Shown here: positions 15,857 through 22,736 of the stretch, one piece after another
How positions within the stretch are numbered: position 1 is the stretch's first letter
Layout of the letters: each line of letters starts with the position of its first letter
Source: an uncultured Prevotellaceae bacterium
GTDB lineage: Bacteria; Bacteroidota; Bacteroidia; Bacteroidales; Muribaculaceae
NCBI GenBank assembly: GCA_937904375.1
Contig: CALDIG010000218.1
Coordinates: 1-37,284, forward strand
DNA: 37,284 bases
Direction of reading: 5' to 3'
Notes under the pieces: generated by a model
The model's database searches: none
Seen by the model: only the letters and a program-made list of their open reading frames with translations
What the model was told of the DNA's origin: nothing
Made by a program: the position numbers and the translations under genes

Positions 15857-17216
15857 CAATGACTGGCTTGACGCTTTAAAGCAAAAAGCTCAAGACGCCA
15901 CCCGCGAGGTTCCTGAGGGAACATGGGAGGCTATCGCCGAGTCGGTCAGCAAGCAGGCACAGCCAGTGCGGCAAGCGAGGATTGCACCTCGCCTGTGGCG
16001 CGCCGCCGCTGCCGCCGCTGTTGTTGCCATAGTAGCAACTACTGGATTCTTCCTTCATAACAACAAGAGTGACGGCACTGGTAATATGCTAGCGTCGGGC
16101 ACAAAGGGAGATGACATTCCGTCGGTAGTTAGTGACTCGCCTGCCTATCAGCGCCCTGACGTTGCCGATGAGCCGCTGCTAGCGCAGGACAACAGCACTC
16201 AGCCACAGCAGTCGCAACCGTCTTTGCCGTCCGTCTATGACCGAGCGCCAAGGCATGATTACAAAGAAGGCAACACACAGCATAGTACAGCCGACGAGAC
16301 CGATATTATCAATAATGAGCTGCTTGCCGCCAACTTCAATGAGCCTATCGACCTTGCCGATTATCCTAATGAGTTTGACCCCGAGAACTACTACTACGAC
16401 ATCGAGACCATGCTGGCGCTTGAGGAGCTATATAACCAGTATGACAACGCCATGAACCAGGATGCGATGGAGCCGTGGAAGAGTTACACCGACAGCACCT
16501 ATCAGCAGTATCTCGTCTATGACGCTAACGCTCGGCGTGTGGCACGCGAGAAAATGGCGCTTACCAAGCCCGGTAGGAAATCAACCATGCTCTTGGCGGC
16601 CTACGGAAACGGACTTGTCTCGGCCGACCGTAACAGCAGTGCCAATGGATCCTCGGCACCGATGCTGCTGGCACCTGCCACGCCACCCCAGGGCATGATG
16701 CTCGCTCCGGCGATACCAGGTATGACTCCCAGTGTAGCACCGCCCGTCAACTACGACTACCACCATCACATGCCTCTCACCTTTGGACTCACTTTCACCA
16801 AGCGCATAGTAGGGAACCTCTATGGCAACGTGGGTCTCAACTTCACCTCTATGAGCAGCGATGTGACCCCCGACAATGGCGGCGACACATTTAAGCAGAA
16901 CATCAAGCTGATAGGTCTGCCCTTTGGTGTGAGATGGAACTTCTGGCGATACAAAGGGCTCACCACATTCGTTGGCGGCGAGGGAATGGTCGAGAGGGTG
17001 GTTGATGCCTCATTTGGCAAGGATGATGTCACCATCAAGCGCTTGCAATGGTCAGTACACGCCACAGCAGGGATGCAGTACAATTTCACCAAGCATGTGG
17101 GTATCTACATCGAGCCTAAACTCTCGCATTACATCACCACCATGCCGCTCAACACCCTGCGCAACGAGCATCCCTTCAACTTCAACCTGCAGATGGGACT
17201 CTCGGTAGATTTCTAA
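15837..17216 (+). CDS. Anti-sigma-like membrane protein with C-terminal outer-membrane beta-barrel
   Basis: This protein has 459 residues. The ATG at 15837 lies inside the sigma gene and gives the Bacteroidales pattern NNDWLDALKQKAQDATREVP...GTWEAIAE at the N-terminus, as in anti-sigma-like cytosolic segments. A membrane helix follows at about 54-74 (AAAAAAVVAIVATTGFF). A long polar linker (about 75-290) is rich in Gln/Ser/Pro and acidic Tyr/Asn. The last about 160 residues form beta strands of an outer-membrane barrel (LTFGLTFTKRIVGNLYGNVGLNF, NIKLIGLPFGVRWNFW, WSVHATAGMQYNF, FNFNLQMGLSVDF) ending in the terminal Phe typical of BAM substrates. The combination could bridge both membranes. It is a known type beside ECF sigma genes in this order, but its mechanism is, to my knowledge, not established. 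Confidence 0.75.
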   Translation: MSNNINNNDWLDALKQKAQDATREVPEGTWEAIAESVSKQAQPVRQARIAPRLWRAAAAAAVVAIVATTGFFLHNNKSDGTGNMLASGTKGDDIPSVVSDSPAYQRPDVADEPLLAQDNSTQPQQSQPSLPSVYDRAPRHDYKEGNTQHSTADETDIINNELLAANFNEPIDLADYPNEFDPENYYYDIETMLALEELYNQYDNAMNQDAMEPWKSYTDSTYQQYLVYDANARRVAREKMALTKPGRKSTMLLAAYGNGLVSADRNSSANGSSAPMLLAPATPPQGMMLAPAIPGMTPSVAPPVNYDYHHHMPLTFGLTFTKRIVGNLYGNVGLNFTSMSSDVTPDNGGDTFKQNIKLIGLPFGVRWNFWRYKGLTTFVGGEGMVERVVDASFGKDDVTIKRLQWSVHATAGMQYNFTKHVGIYIEPKLSHYITTMPLNTLRNEHPFNFNLQMGLSVDF

Positions 17217-17260
17217 GTTTGGTTGATGGGACCTATTCAGCGATGTTATCACTATCAAAC

Positions 17261-17322
17261 AATTGCAAACAATTGCAAACAAAAAATCAGACGATTAGAA
17301 ACGACTAGAAACAACAAGAAAT
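17261..17322. repeat. 10-bp direct repeats (AATTGCAAAC; GA(T/C)TAGAAAC)
   Basis: AATTGCAAAC occurs twice (17261-17280). GATTAGAAAC, GACTAGAAAC and a decayed copy follow (17293-17322). Inverted copies (TTTCTAATCG, TTTCTGGTCG) lie at 17771-17790, so both ends of this gene-free stretch carry the same motif in opposite orientation. Confidence 0.65.
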
Positions 17323-17452
17323 TTTTGTTTCGAAAACAAGATTTTTTGTTGAATTTGTTCCTCCTTGTTGAGTTTGTTTGATGATGATGTAAGGAGAATA
17401 GTCTTTAAAAATGTTAAAATGCGACTGCTTGATGCAGTATTTTCATAGAGCC

Positions 17453-17475
17453 TGTGTTTATAGGGCGTAAACACA
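17453..17475. terminator. Hairpin downstream of the beta-barrel gene
   Basis: TGTGTTTA (17453-17460) pairs with TAAACACA (17468-17475) around TAGGGCG, and seven T follow 16 bases later. A weaker hairpin (ACTGC/GCAGT, 17424-17438) precedes it. One of them probably ends the sigma operon. Confidence 0.45.
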
Positions 17476-17519
17476 TCCAATCCATAGCTTTTTTTATGAC
17501 AGAAAAATAGATTCAGGAA

Positions 17520-17544
17520 GTATTAATTACGATGGTTATATTAT
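17520..17544. repeat. 25-bp dispersed repeat, copy 1
   Basis: The sequence from GTATTAATTACGATGG to TATATTAT is identical to 31564-31588. Both copies lie between convergent genes, tens of bases from a terminator-like hairpin. Confidence 0.85.
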
Positions 17545-17612
17545 TTCTCGCATAATCTTTAGTTGTTGATTTAGAATAACTTCATTTTACTCTTTTTATT
17601 TGCAATAGTATT

Positions 17613-17649
17613 GAGGCCGAGTTGAATTTGTGGTAAATTCCTCGGTCTC
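17613..17649. terminator. Long hairpin between convergent genes
   Basis: GAGGCCGAG (17613-17621) pairs with CTCGGTCTC (17641-17649, one G-U), and GAATTT pairs with AAATTC inside it, with a TT bulge and GTGGT loop. It could terminate transcription from either side, though the T-run is poor. Confidence 0.5.
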
Positions 17650-17660
17650 GCCATTATTTT

Positions 17661-17760
17661 GAGATAGGAGTGGATAGGAGTAGCTAGGAATGGCTAGGAA
17701 TAGCTAGGAATAGCTAGGAATGGCTAGGAATAGTTAGGAATAACTAAGAACAACTATTAA
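17661..17760. repeat. 10-bp tandem array (TAGCTAGGAA, ten units)
   Basis: Ten units in exact 10-base register read GAGATAGGAG, TGGATAGGAG, then TAGCTAGGAA variants, decaying to CAACTATTAA. The array lies in the gap 17217-17803, which has no gene. The reverse complement of the array at 37200-37284 (GGAGTTGATA, GGAATGGATA) belongs to the same family. Confidence 0.9.
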
Positions 17761-17803
17761 CTGAAAATTGTTTCTAATCGTTTCTGGTCGTTTGACAAAA
17801 AAG

Positions 17804-18646
17804 TCAGTATTCCACCTCAATGGATTTGTTGCGCCAGTATTTGGCTTGGTTTTCATCTATTTCCACTCCCCAACCGTAGGTGTAGCAGTCGGCGAGGGCG
17901 AGCTGCGCCGCCAAGTGCCCTTGTGTCGCCGCCATGCGGAACCACTCGACGGCATACTTGGGGTTGGCATCGGTGTCCACGCCCTTGAGGTAGAGCATTC
18001 CCATCTGGTACTGTGCCTCGGGGTCGCCTTTGTAGGCACGCACACGGAGATTGGGTTGGGAGTCGTCGTTGTTAGTGTAATCGCCGTTTGGCTCGAGAGT
18101 TGTATCATCGATATAAGTGATGTCGGCAGGACTGATGATTTGGGTTTTCTCTTCCTCTTCGGTCTTTCCGTAGTAGTCGTGAAGGATTAGTCTGCCGTTT
18201 CGCATAGTCCAGTCGCCGAGCAGGTCGATGACATTAAGCCCCAGCAGCAGCGGTGCCTTTTGCGAGACGGCGATTATCGCCTCCACATTCTTCAACAGCC
18301 GGTTTCCCACTTTCACTTGCTTAAGTAAAACAGTGGCGTTGTTATCTACCACGCCGTTGGCGTTGCGCGTTTGCGTGGTGCCCTTAAAGTCGTTGCGTGT
18401 CAAGGCTTGCTTTGCCAGCAACTCGTTGGCAAACTCCTGCGAGAGGCTCGTCTTGGCGGCTCCGGTGTCGAATATGAAGTCCTTCTTCACTCCATTGATG
18501 ACGCAAGGGATATAATACACTCCGCTTTTGCGCTTCATTTTCACGATGTGGTCACCTGCCGAAGTACTGATTGCCACGGCGACAATCAAGAACAGAAGAA
18601 TGCCAAGCCGCTTGGCTTTATCGTAGGAATATTGATGAAATATCAT
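17804..18646 (-). CDS. Retropepsin-like aspartic protease with Sel1 repeats
   Basis: This 280-residue protein has an N-terminal membrane helix or uncleaved signal at about 13-30 (LGILLFLIVAVAISTSAG). The protease domain at about 35-155 is of the clan AA retropepsin type: the flap-side strand VYYIPCVINGVKKDFIFDTG has catalytic D60 in DTGAAKTSLS, and PLLLGLNVIDLLGDW is the second conserved element. Such enzymes act as dimers. Residues of about 205-275 hold two Sel1-like repeats (DPEAQYQMGMLYLKGVDTD, HLAAQLALADCYTYGWGVE) for protein-protein contacts. The combination suggests an envelope protease with a recruited partner; the substrate is unknown. An aspartic-fold binding protein is the alternative, but DTG is intact. 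Confidence 0.85.
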   Translation of the reverse strand: MIFHQYSYDKAKRLGILLFLIVAVAISTSAGDHIVKMKRKSGVYYIPCVINGVKKDFIFDTGAAKTSLSQEFANELLAKQALTRNDFKGTTQTRNANGVVDNNATVLLKQVKVGNRLLKNVEAIIAVSQKAPLLLGLNVIDLLGDWTMRNGRLILHDYYGKTEEEEKTQIISPADITYIDDTTLEPNGDYTNNDDSQPNLRVRAYKGDPEAQYQMGMLYLKGVDTDANPKYAVEWFRMAATQGHLAAQLALADCYTYGWGVEIDENQAKYWRNKSIEVEY

Positions 18647-18668
18647 GTCTTTCTTGTTTTTTATTGCA

Positions 18669-18700
18669 CAAAAGTATCATTTTTTTCCCACTCATGCAAA
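18669..18700 (-). promoter_or_regulatory. Promoter of the retropepsin/Sel1 gene
   Basis: On the minus strand TTTG (18700-18697) and TACTTTTG (18676-18669) are 20 bases apart, a full match to the Bacteroidetes consensus, 23 bases before the ATG. Confidence 0.7.
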
Positions 18701-18804
18701 ATGTTGCCTCAAAAGTTTAGAAAAGAGGTTTAAAAACGCAAACGTTTGCACCTTTTTTGAAAGAATATATAAAAAAAATTAAGATTGCATTGCTTGATAA
18801 TTAG

Positions 18805-18812
18805 TAACTTTG
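18805..18812 (+). promoter_or_regulatory. -7 element of the alpha-amylase promoter
   Basis: TAACTTTG matches TAnnTTTG, 42 bases before the amylase ATG. No clear operator or cre-like palindrome is seen in the short leader. Confidence 0.6.
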
Positions 18813-18854
18813 CTTGCCCTATTAGCCAAATATAATTTATAAACTATATCAACA

Positions 18855-21800
18855 ATGAAAAAATTCTATCTATCATTAGCATCATTGGTCATTGCCATCA
18901 GCGCAATGGCTCAGGGGTGGCCCGCCAACTATGGCGGCATCATGCTGCAAGGGTTCTATTGGGACAGCTACGACTACACCAAGTGGGAGAACCTCACGGC
19001 ACGCAGCGAAGAGCTAGGTTCCATTTTCGACCTGATTTGGGTTCCCAACTCTGCCATGACACGTGGTGGAAACACGTTCCACACCATGGGTTATATGCCT
19101 TACCTCTGGCTAAGACACACCACTGTCTTTGGCGGTCAGTCCAAACTCGTGAACATGATTCAGACTTACGGTGCCATGGGTACCGGCATCATCGAGGACG
19201 TGGTACTCAATCACAAAGATGCTAAAGCCAAGGAGGGCGACGGCTATCTCACCTTCCAGGACGAGACGGCAGGCACCTATAGCGTCACCTGGGACAACGA
19301 GAACTACACTGGTATCGTGAGCAACGACGATGTGGAAGGCGGTGGCGGCAACCCCGACACTGGCGAGGGCTTTGACGGTGCGCGCGACCTTGACCACACC
19401 AACGCACTGGTGCAGCAAAACTGCATCACCTATCAGCGCTTTTTGCTCGACTCGCTGGGGTATGTGGGCTTCCGGCTCGACATGACCAAGGGCTACGCTC
19501 CGCAGTACACCGGCAAGTATAACGCCGCCACTAACCCCATCTTCTCGGTGGGCGAGTACTTCGACGGCAACACCGACCTGCTCAAGCAGTGGATTAACGG
19601 CACCAGTGTGAACGGCGCCATCCAGAGCGGCACCTTCGACTTCGCCTTGAAGTTCGCCATCAACGACGCCTTTGGCGGCGGCAACTGGGGCGCGCTCGAC
19701 TTTGCCGGTCTTATAGCAGACGAAAACTACAAGCGCTATGCCGTGACCTTTGTCGATAACCACGACACCAACGAGGATCACAACAAGTGTGGCGGCAACA
19801 TCGAGGCGGCTAATGCGTTCATCCTCGCCATGCCTGGCACACCCTGCATCTTCAGTTTGCATTACGAGGCCTATAAAGATGCCATAACCAACATGATTAA
19901 GGGTCGTCGCGCCTGCGGTGTCACCAACATGAGCAGCTGCACTAGCTCTCAAGTGAGTGGTGGCATCATCTTCACAACCACAGGTTCTAACGGCAATGTG
20001 ATGGTGCGCCTGGGCTCAGCCGCCACTAGCAATCCAGGCTCTGACTGGCAGCTCGTGCAAAACGGCACCAACTACTCTTTCTACATTACCAAGGGTATCG
20101 ACTGGCAGAACAGCGAGAAGATAGGAAAGATTGTGGGCTATGCCGTGATTGACAAGGCGAGCGGTGTCTATGCCAACTCGGTTACCGTGAATGTGAAACC
20201 CTCGATGGCAAGCACCACGCTGGTCTATACCACCGACGGCACAAACCCCACTACCGAGAGCACACAAATCACCAAAGCCACCACTTTCACCTTCACCGAG
20301 ACCACAACCCTCAAGGTGGGTGCGCTCATGGAAGGCGAGGTGAGTGGTATCGTGACCCGAAACTACATTATTGCCGATGCCGACCCCAACAGCATCACGG
20401 TGTATGTGAAAGCCCCGAATGCCGACGATACCTACCTTTATGCATGGGATGGCGGCGGCGGCGCGCTAACCGCCGAGTGGCCCGGCACCAAGTTGACACA
20501 AAAGCGCACCATAGGAGGTGTTGAATTCTTGTGCCTCACCTTTGAGAAGCCGAGTCCTGAATATGCCATCAATTTCCTCTTCAACCAGGGAGGCGATGAG
20601 ACCAAGACTCAAGACATCACCGAGGTTACCGGCGACGTGTTCTACACATTCAGCGATGGTGAGGCTCGCGACCTTAGCAACATCTACTTGGCTGAGCTTT
20701 ACGACCCCTTTGTTTGTATCGACAAGCCTAGCGGCGACCTGCCGGCCAACAAGAAGGTGTATGTCAACGCTAGCTATGGCGACGCCAAGATTGTTTACAC
20801 CACCGACGGCAGCGAGCCTACAACGGCAAGCCAGCAGGCTACCGCCATGAAGGAACTCTCGTTCACCACTGTAGGTCAGCAAGTGACCGTGAAAGCCGGT
20901 CTGCTTGTTGGCGACCAGGTGAAGGGTATTGTGACTCGCAACTACAATGTTGTGGAGGCTACTGGTACCAGCAGCGGCAACACAAGCAATACAGTTACAA
21001 TATATTGCAAGGCGGCTTCTGCTCCTCACATATACTCATGGGAAGATGACGGCACACAGCACAACGGTGACTGGCCAGGCACCGTAATGACTACCAGCAA
21101 AACCATCGACGGCGTGAAGTGGTGGACCTATACCTACGAAGTGAAACCCATCAACATCATCTTCAACGATGGCGAAGGTGGTAGTGAACATCAAACTGCC
21201 GACATCAAGAGCTTGTCGTCGGACTCCTACTTCGAGTATAACGGCACCAACACCGCAACAAATGTCACATCGCAGTATGTGGACTTGACAGTTGCCGACA
21301 TCCCCTCGTGTGCCACATGGATTGACGGACAGCAATTTGTATACTTCGAGGCAAATCAGTATTATGAGCCATACACCTGGATTTGGAACAATGGCGGCGC
21401 CAATTTCACCGGCGGTGCATGGCCTGGACAGGGACTCATCGATGTGGCAGGTGTAGCCCCAAGCGGCAAGAACATCTACCGATGGACCACCAGCAGCCAG
21501 GATGTGCCATCGGGAATCGTCTTCAGCAACCACGGAGCACCACAGACCAGCGACTTTGCATTCGTCAACGGAGGATATTACACCGAGAGCGGACTGCTGG
21601 GCATCATCGAGACCAAGCCGGCGGTTTATGGCGACGTGAACGGTGACGGAAATATTACTGCTGCCGACATCACTGCCATCTACGACCATCTGCTTGATGG
21701 CTCTACCAACTATGGCACTGCCTATGACGTGAACGGCGACGGCGATGTCACCGCTGCCGACATCACTGCCATCTACGACATAATGCTGGGAAATATTTAG
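18855..21800 (+). CDS. Secreted alpha-amylase (GH13) with starch-binding and dockerin modules
   Basis: This 981-residue exported enzyme hydrolyses alpha-1,4 links in starch. It has a signal peptide at residues 1-19. The GH13 barrel at about 21-400 keeps every catalytic motif: EDVVLNHK (D115, H120), GFRLDMTKG (nucleophile D209), SVGEYFDG (E234) and FVDNHDT (D304). Chitobiase-like beta-sandwich segments (LVYTTDGTNPTTES near 456, IVYTTDGSEPTTAS near 653) alternate with CBM26-like starch-binding modules (VYVKAPNADDTYLYAW...WPGTKL and VTIYCKAASAPHIYSW...WPGTVM). A more diverged third module ends in WIWNNGGANFTGGAWPGQGL. The last about 55 residues are a dockerin-like pair (GDVNGDGNITAADITAIYDH, NGDGDVTAADITAIYDI). 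The modules look duplicated. No SusCD pair is adjacent. It stands alone with its own promoter. Confidence 0.93.
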   Translation: MKKFYLSLASLVIAISAMAQGWPANYGGIMLQGFYWDSYDYTKWENLTARSEELGSIFDLIWVPNSAMTRGGNTFHTMGYMPYLWLRHTTVFGGQSKLVNMIQTYGAMGTGIIEDVVLNHKDAKAKEGDGYLTFQDETAGTYSVTWDNENYTGIVSNDDVEGGGGNPDTGEGFDGARDLDHTNALVQQNCITYQRFLLDSLGYVGFRLDMTKGYAPQYTGKYNAATNPIFSVGEYFDGNTDLLKQWINGTSVNGAIQSGTFDFALKFAINDAFGGGNWGALDFAGLIADENYKRYAVTFVDNHDTNEDHNKCGGNIEAANAFILAMPGTPCIFSLHYEAYKDAITNMIKGRRACGVTNMSSCTSSQVSGGIIFTTTGSNGNVMVRLGSAATSNPGSDWQLVQNGTNYSFYITKGIDWQNSEKIGKIVGYAVIDKASGVYANSVTVNVKPSMASTTLVYTTDGTNPTTESTQITKATTFTFTETTTLKVGALMEGEVSGIVTRNYIIADADPNSITVYVKAPNADDTYLYAWDGGGGALTAEWPGTKLTQKRTIGGVEFLCLTFEKPSPEYAINFLFNQGGDETKTQDITEVTGDVFYTFSDGEARDLSNIYLAELYDPFVCIDKPSGDLPANKKVYVNASYGDAKIVYTTDGSEPTTASQQATAMKELSFTTVGQQVTVKAGLLVGDQVKGIVTRNYNVVEATGTSSGNTSNTVTIYCKAASAPHIYSWEDDGTQHNGDWPGTVMTTSKTIDGVKWWTYTYEVKPINIIFNDGEGGSEHQTADIKSLSSDSYFEYNGTNTATNVTSQYVDLTVADIPSCATWIDGQQFVYFEANQYYEPYTWIWNNGGANFTGGAWPGQGLIDVAGVAPSGKNIYRWTTSSQDVPSGIVFSNHGAPQTSDFAFVNGGYYTESGLLGIIETKPAVYGDVNGDGNITAADITAIYDHLLDGSTNYGTAYDVNGDGDVTAADITAIYDIMLGNI

Positions 21801-21865
21801 CAAACTAGCTGACAAGGCAGTAGATTTGTAACACAAGTTCCTATTCAGCCGAAGCCTGACCTCTA

Positions 21866-21925
21866 AGCCCCCAGTACCAGATGTGTAACGAGTAATAGCA
21901 AGTGAAGCATCTAGCACTGGGGGCT
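21866..21925. repeat. Long interrupted palindrome downstream of amylase
   Basis: AGCCCCCAGT (21866-21875) is perfectly complementary to ACTGGGGGCT (21916-21925). Inside it AGATG (21879-21883) pairs with CATCT (21908-21912) around a 24-base loop. There is no T-run, so it is not a classic terminator; it may be a REP-like element or structured RNA. The 21801-22041 stretch has no convincing gene. Confidence 0.6.
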
Positions 21926-22041
21926 ATACATCTCTGTCTCACATCCGCCAGCAGCGACTTCACAAAAAATTCACAACTCATTTGTAGGTTGATTCTGCAC
22001 TTGTCGGTTGCACTGCAAAACTCATTATTTTCCAAATATGT

Positions 22042-22071
22042 TTTGCAATTTAAAAAAAATTATTACCTTTG
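22042..22071 (+). promoter_or_regulatory. Promoter of the rpsU leader
   Basis: TTTG (22042-22045) and TACCTTTG (22064-22071) are 18 bases apart, an excellent match. The predicted start near 22078 leaves a leader of about 350 bases before rpsU. Confidence 0.75.
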
Positions 22072-22077
22072 CACGCA

Positions 22078-22428
22078 CAAAATTGAAAGGAGGTTTGTTT
22101 TAACCGCCACAGAATACTGAATAACAGACATATAATCCTTTTTTCGGCAGTCTTCCGCACTGCCTAGTTGCTGGTGCAATCGGCTGATGATTGTGCGAGT
22201 GGGATAACGAAAAGCGGAAAAATGCATTTAAGCGAACAATGAACTGAGCCTGCTCTAGTTCTTTCGAGTGAGAGTATTTTATCTAACAATCACTTTTTAT
22301 GACAATCTTTTTGGCTCAGAACGCCAAATTACTTTAGTGCGACTGCCACGTGTGGCACAGCGCATGGCGATTGTCGCCACAGTAAAAGAAAACATATTAA
22401 TTCACAACAATTTATAAAAAACAAAATT
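22078..22428 (+). promoter_or_regulatory. Long structured rpsU leader, candidate autoregulatory RNA
   Basis: AAAGGAGGT at 22086-22094, a near-full anti-anti-Shine-Dalgarno, lies about ten bases into the transcript. It sits inside a small hairpin (GGAGGTT with AACCGCC). No start codon follows at usable distance. Further on are GGCAGT/ACTGCC, a long-range stem CTGAGCC (22244-22250) with GGCTCAG (22313-22319), and two competing stems. In the first, TGCCAC (22344-22349) pairs with GTGGCA (22352-22357). In the second, GTGGC (22352-22356) pairs with GCCAC (22376-22380), and GGCGA/TCGCC forms within that arm. In Bacteroidetes bS21 helps hide the 16S anti-SD, so an SD-like element ahead of rpsU suggests feedback. 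That is inference. Confidence 0.45.
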
Positions 22429-22623
22429 ATGATTATCGTTCCTATTAAAGAAGGCGAGAACATTGAGCGCGCCTTGAAAAAATTTAAGAGAAAAACCGAG
22501 CGCACTGGCATCATCAAGAGATTGCGCCAGCGTCAGCAGTTTGAGAAGCCCAGCGTAATCAACCGCAAGAAGATGATGAAGGCCGTATATGTGCAGCACC
22601 TCCACACTACCGAGGAGCTTTAA
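22429..22623 (+). CDS. rpsU: 30S ribosomal protein S21 (bS21)
   Basis: This 64-residue basic protein matches bS21: MIIVPIKEGENIERALKKFK at the start, then RKTERTGIIKRLRQRQQFEK and PSVINRKKMMKA. It is of normal length for Bacteroidetes. bS21 binds near the 3' end of 16S rRNA and affects mRNA choice. In this phylum it helps hold the anti-Shine-Dalgarno away from mRNA. The start has no SD directly before it (AACAAAATTATG). It stands alone between a 350-base leader and a strong terminator, without dnaG or rpoD. Confidence 0.95.
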   Translation: MIIVPIKEGENIERALKKFKRKTERTGIIKRLRQRQQFEKPSVINRKKMMKAVYVQHLHTTEEL

Positions 22624-22676
22624 CATGACAACGCTTAAAAAGGATTAACACAAGAATTTCTCTTATCACAAAATTA

Positions 22677-22711
22677 GATGACCGGTGCCCCACAACGAGA
22701 CGCCGGTCATC
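22677..22711 (+). terminator. Terminator of rpsU
   Basis: GATGACCGG (22677-22685) pairs perfectly with CCGGTCATC (22703-22711). The tail is weak (ACTTTATC), but no other terminator candidate is present. Confidence 0.6.
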
Positions 22712-22736
22712 ACTTTATCGCTTGCAATAACTTGCG

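Noticed and set aside
17521..17556. Tiny ORFs starting ATGGTTATATTA in both 25-bp repeats
   Set aside because: They stop after four to seven codons and differ after the repeat, so a conserved peptide is unlikely.
17661..17760. Possible CRISPR array
   Set aside because: Units are 10 bp with no spacers, and no cas genes are present. The same holds for the other short arrays.
21841..22035. 64-codon minus-strand ORF over the palindrome
   Set aside because: Its coding potential comes from the palindrome and AT-rich flanks. It has no domain, overlaps the rpsU promoter region, and its composition is not protein-like.
22078..22428. rpsU leader as RNase P RNA, tmRNA or 6S RNA
   Set aside because: No GAGGAAAGTC-type P core, no tmRNA tag or tRNA-like ends and no long 6S-type rod were found. 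It is kept as an unnamed leader.
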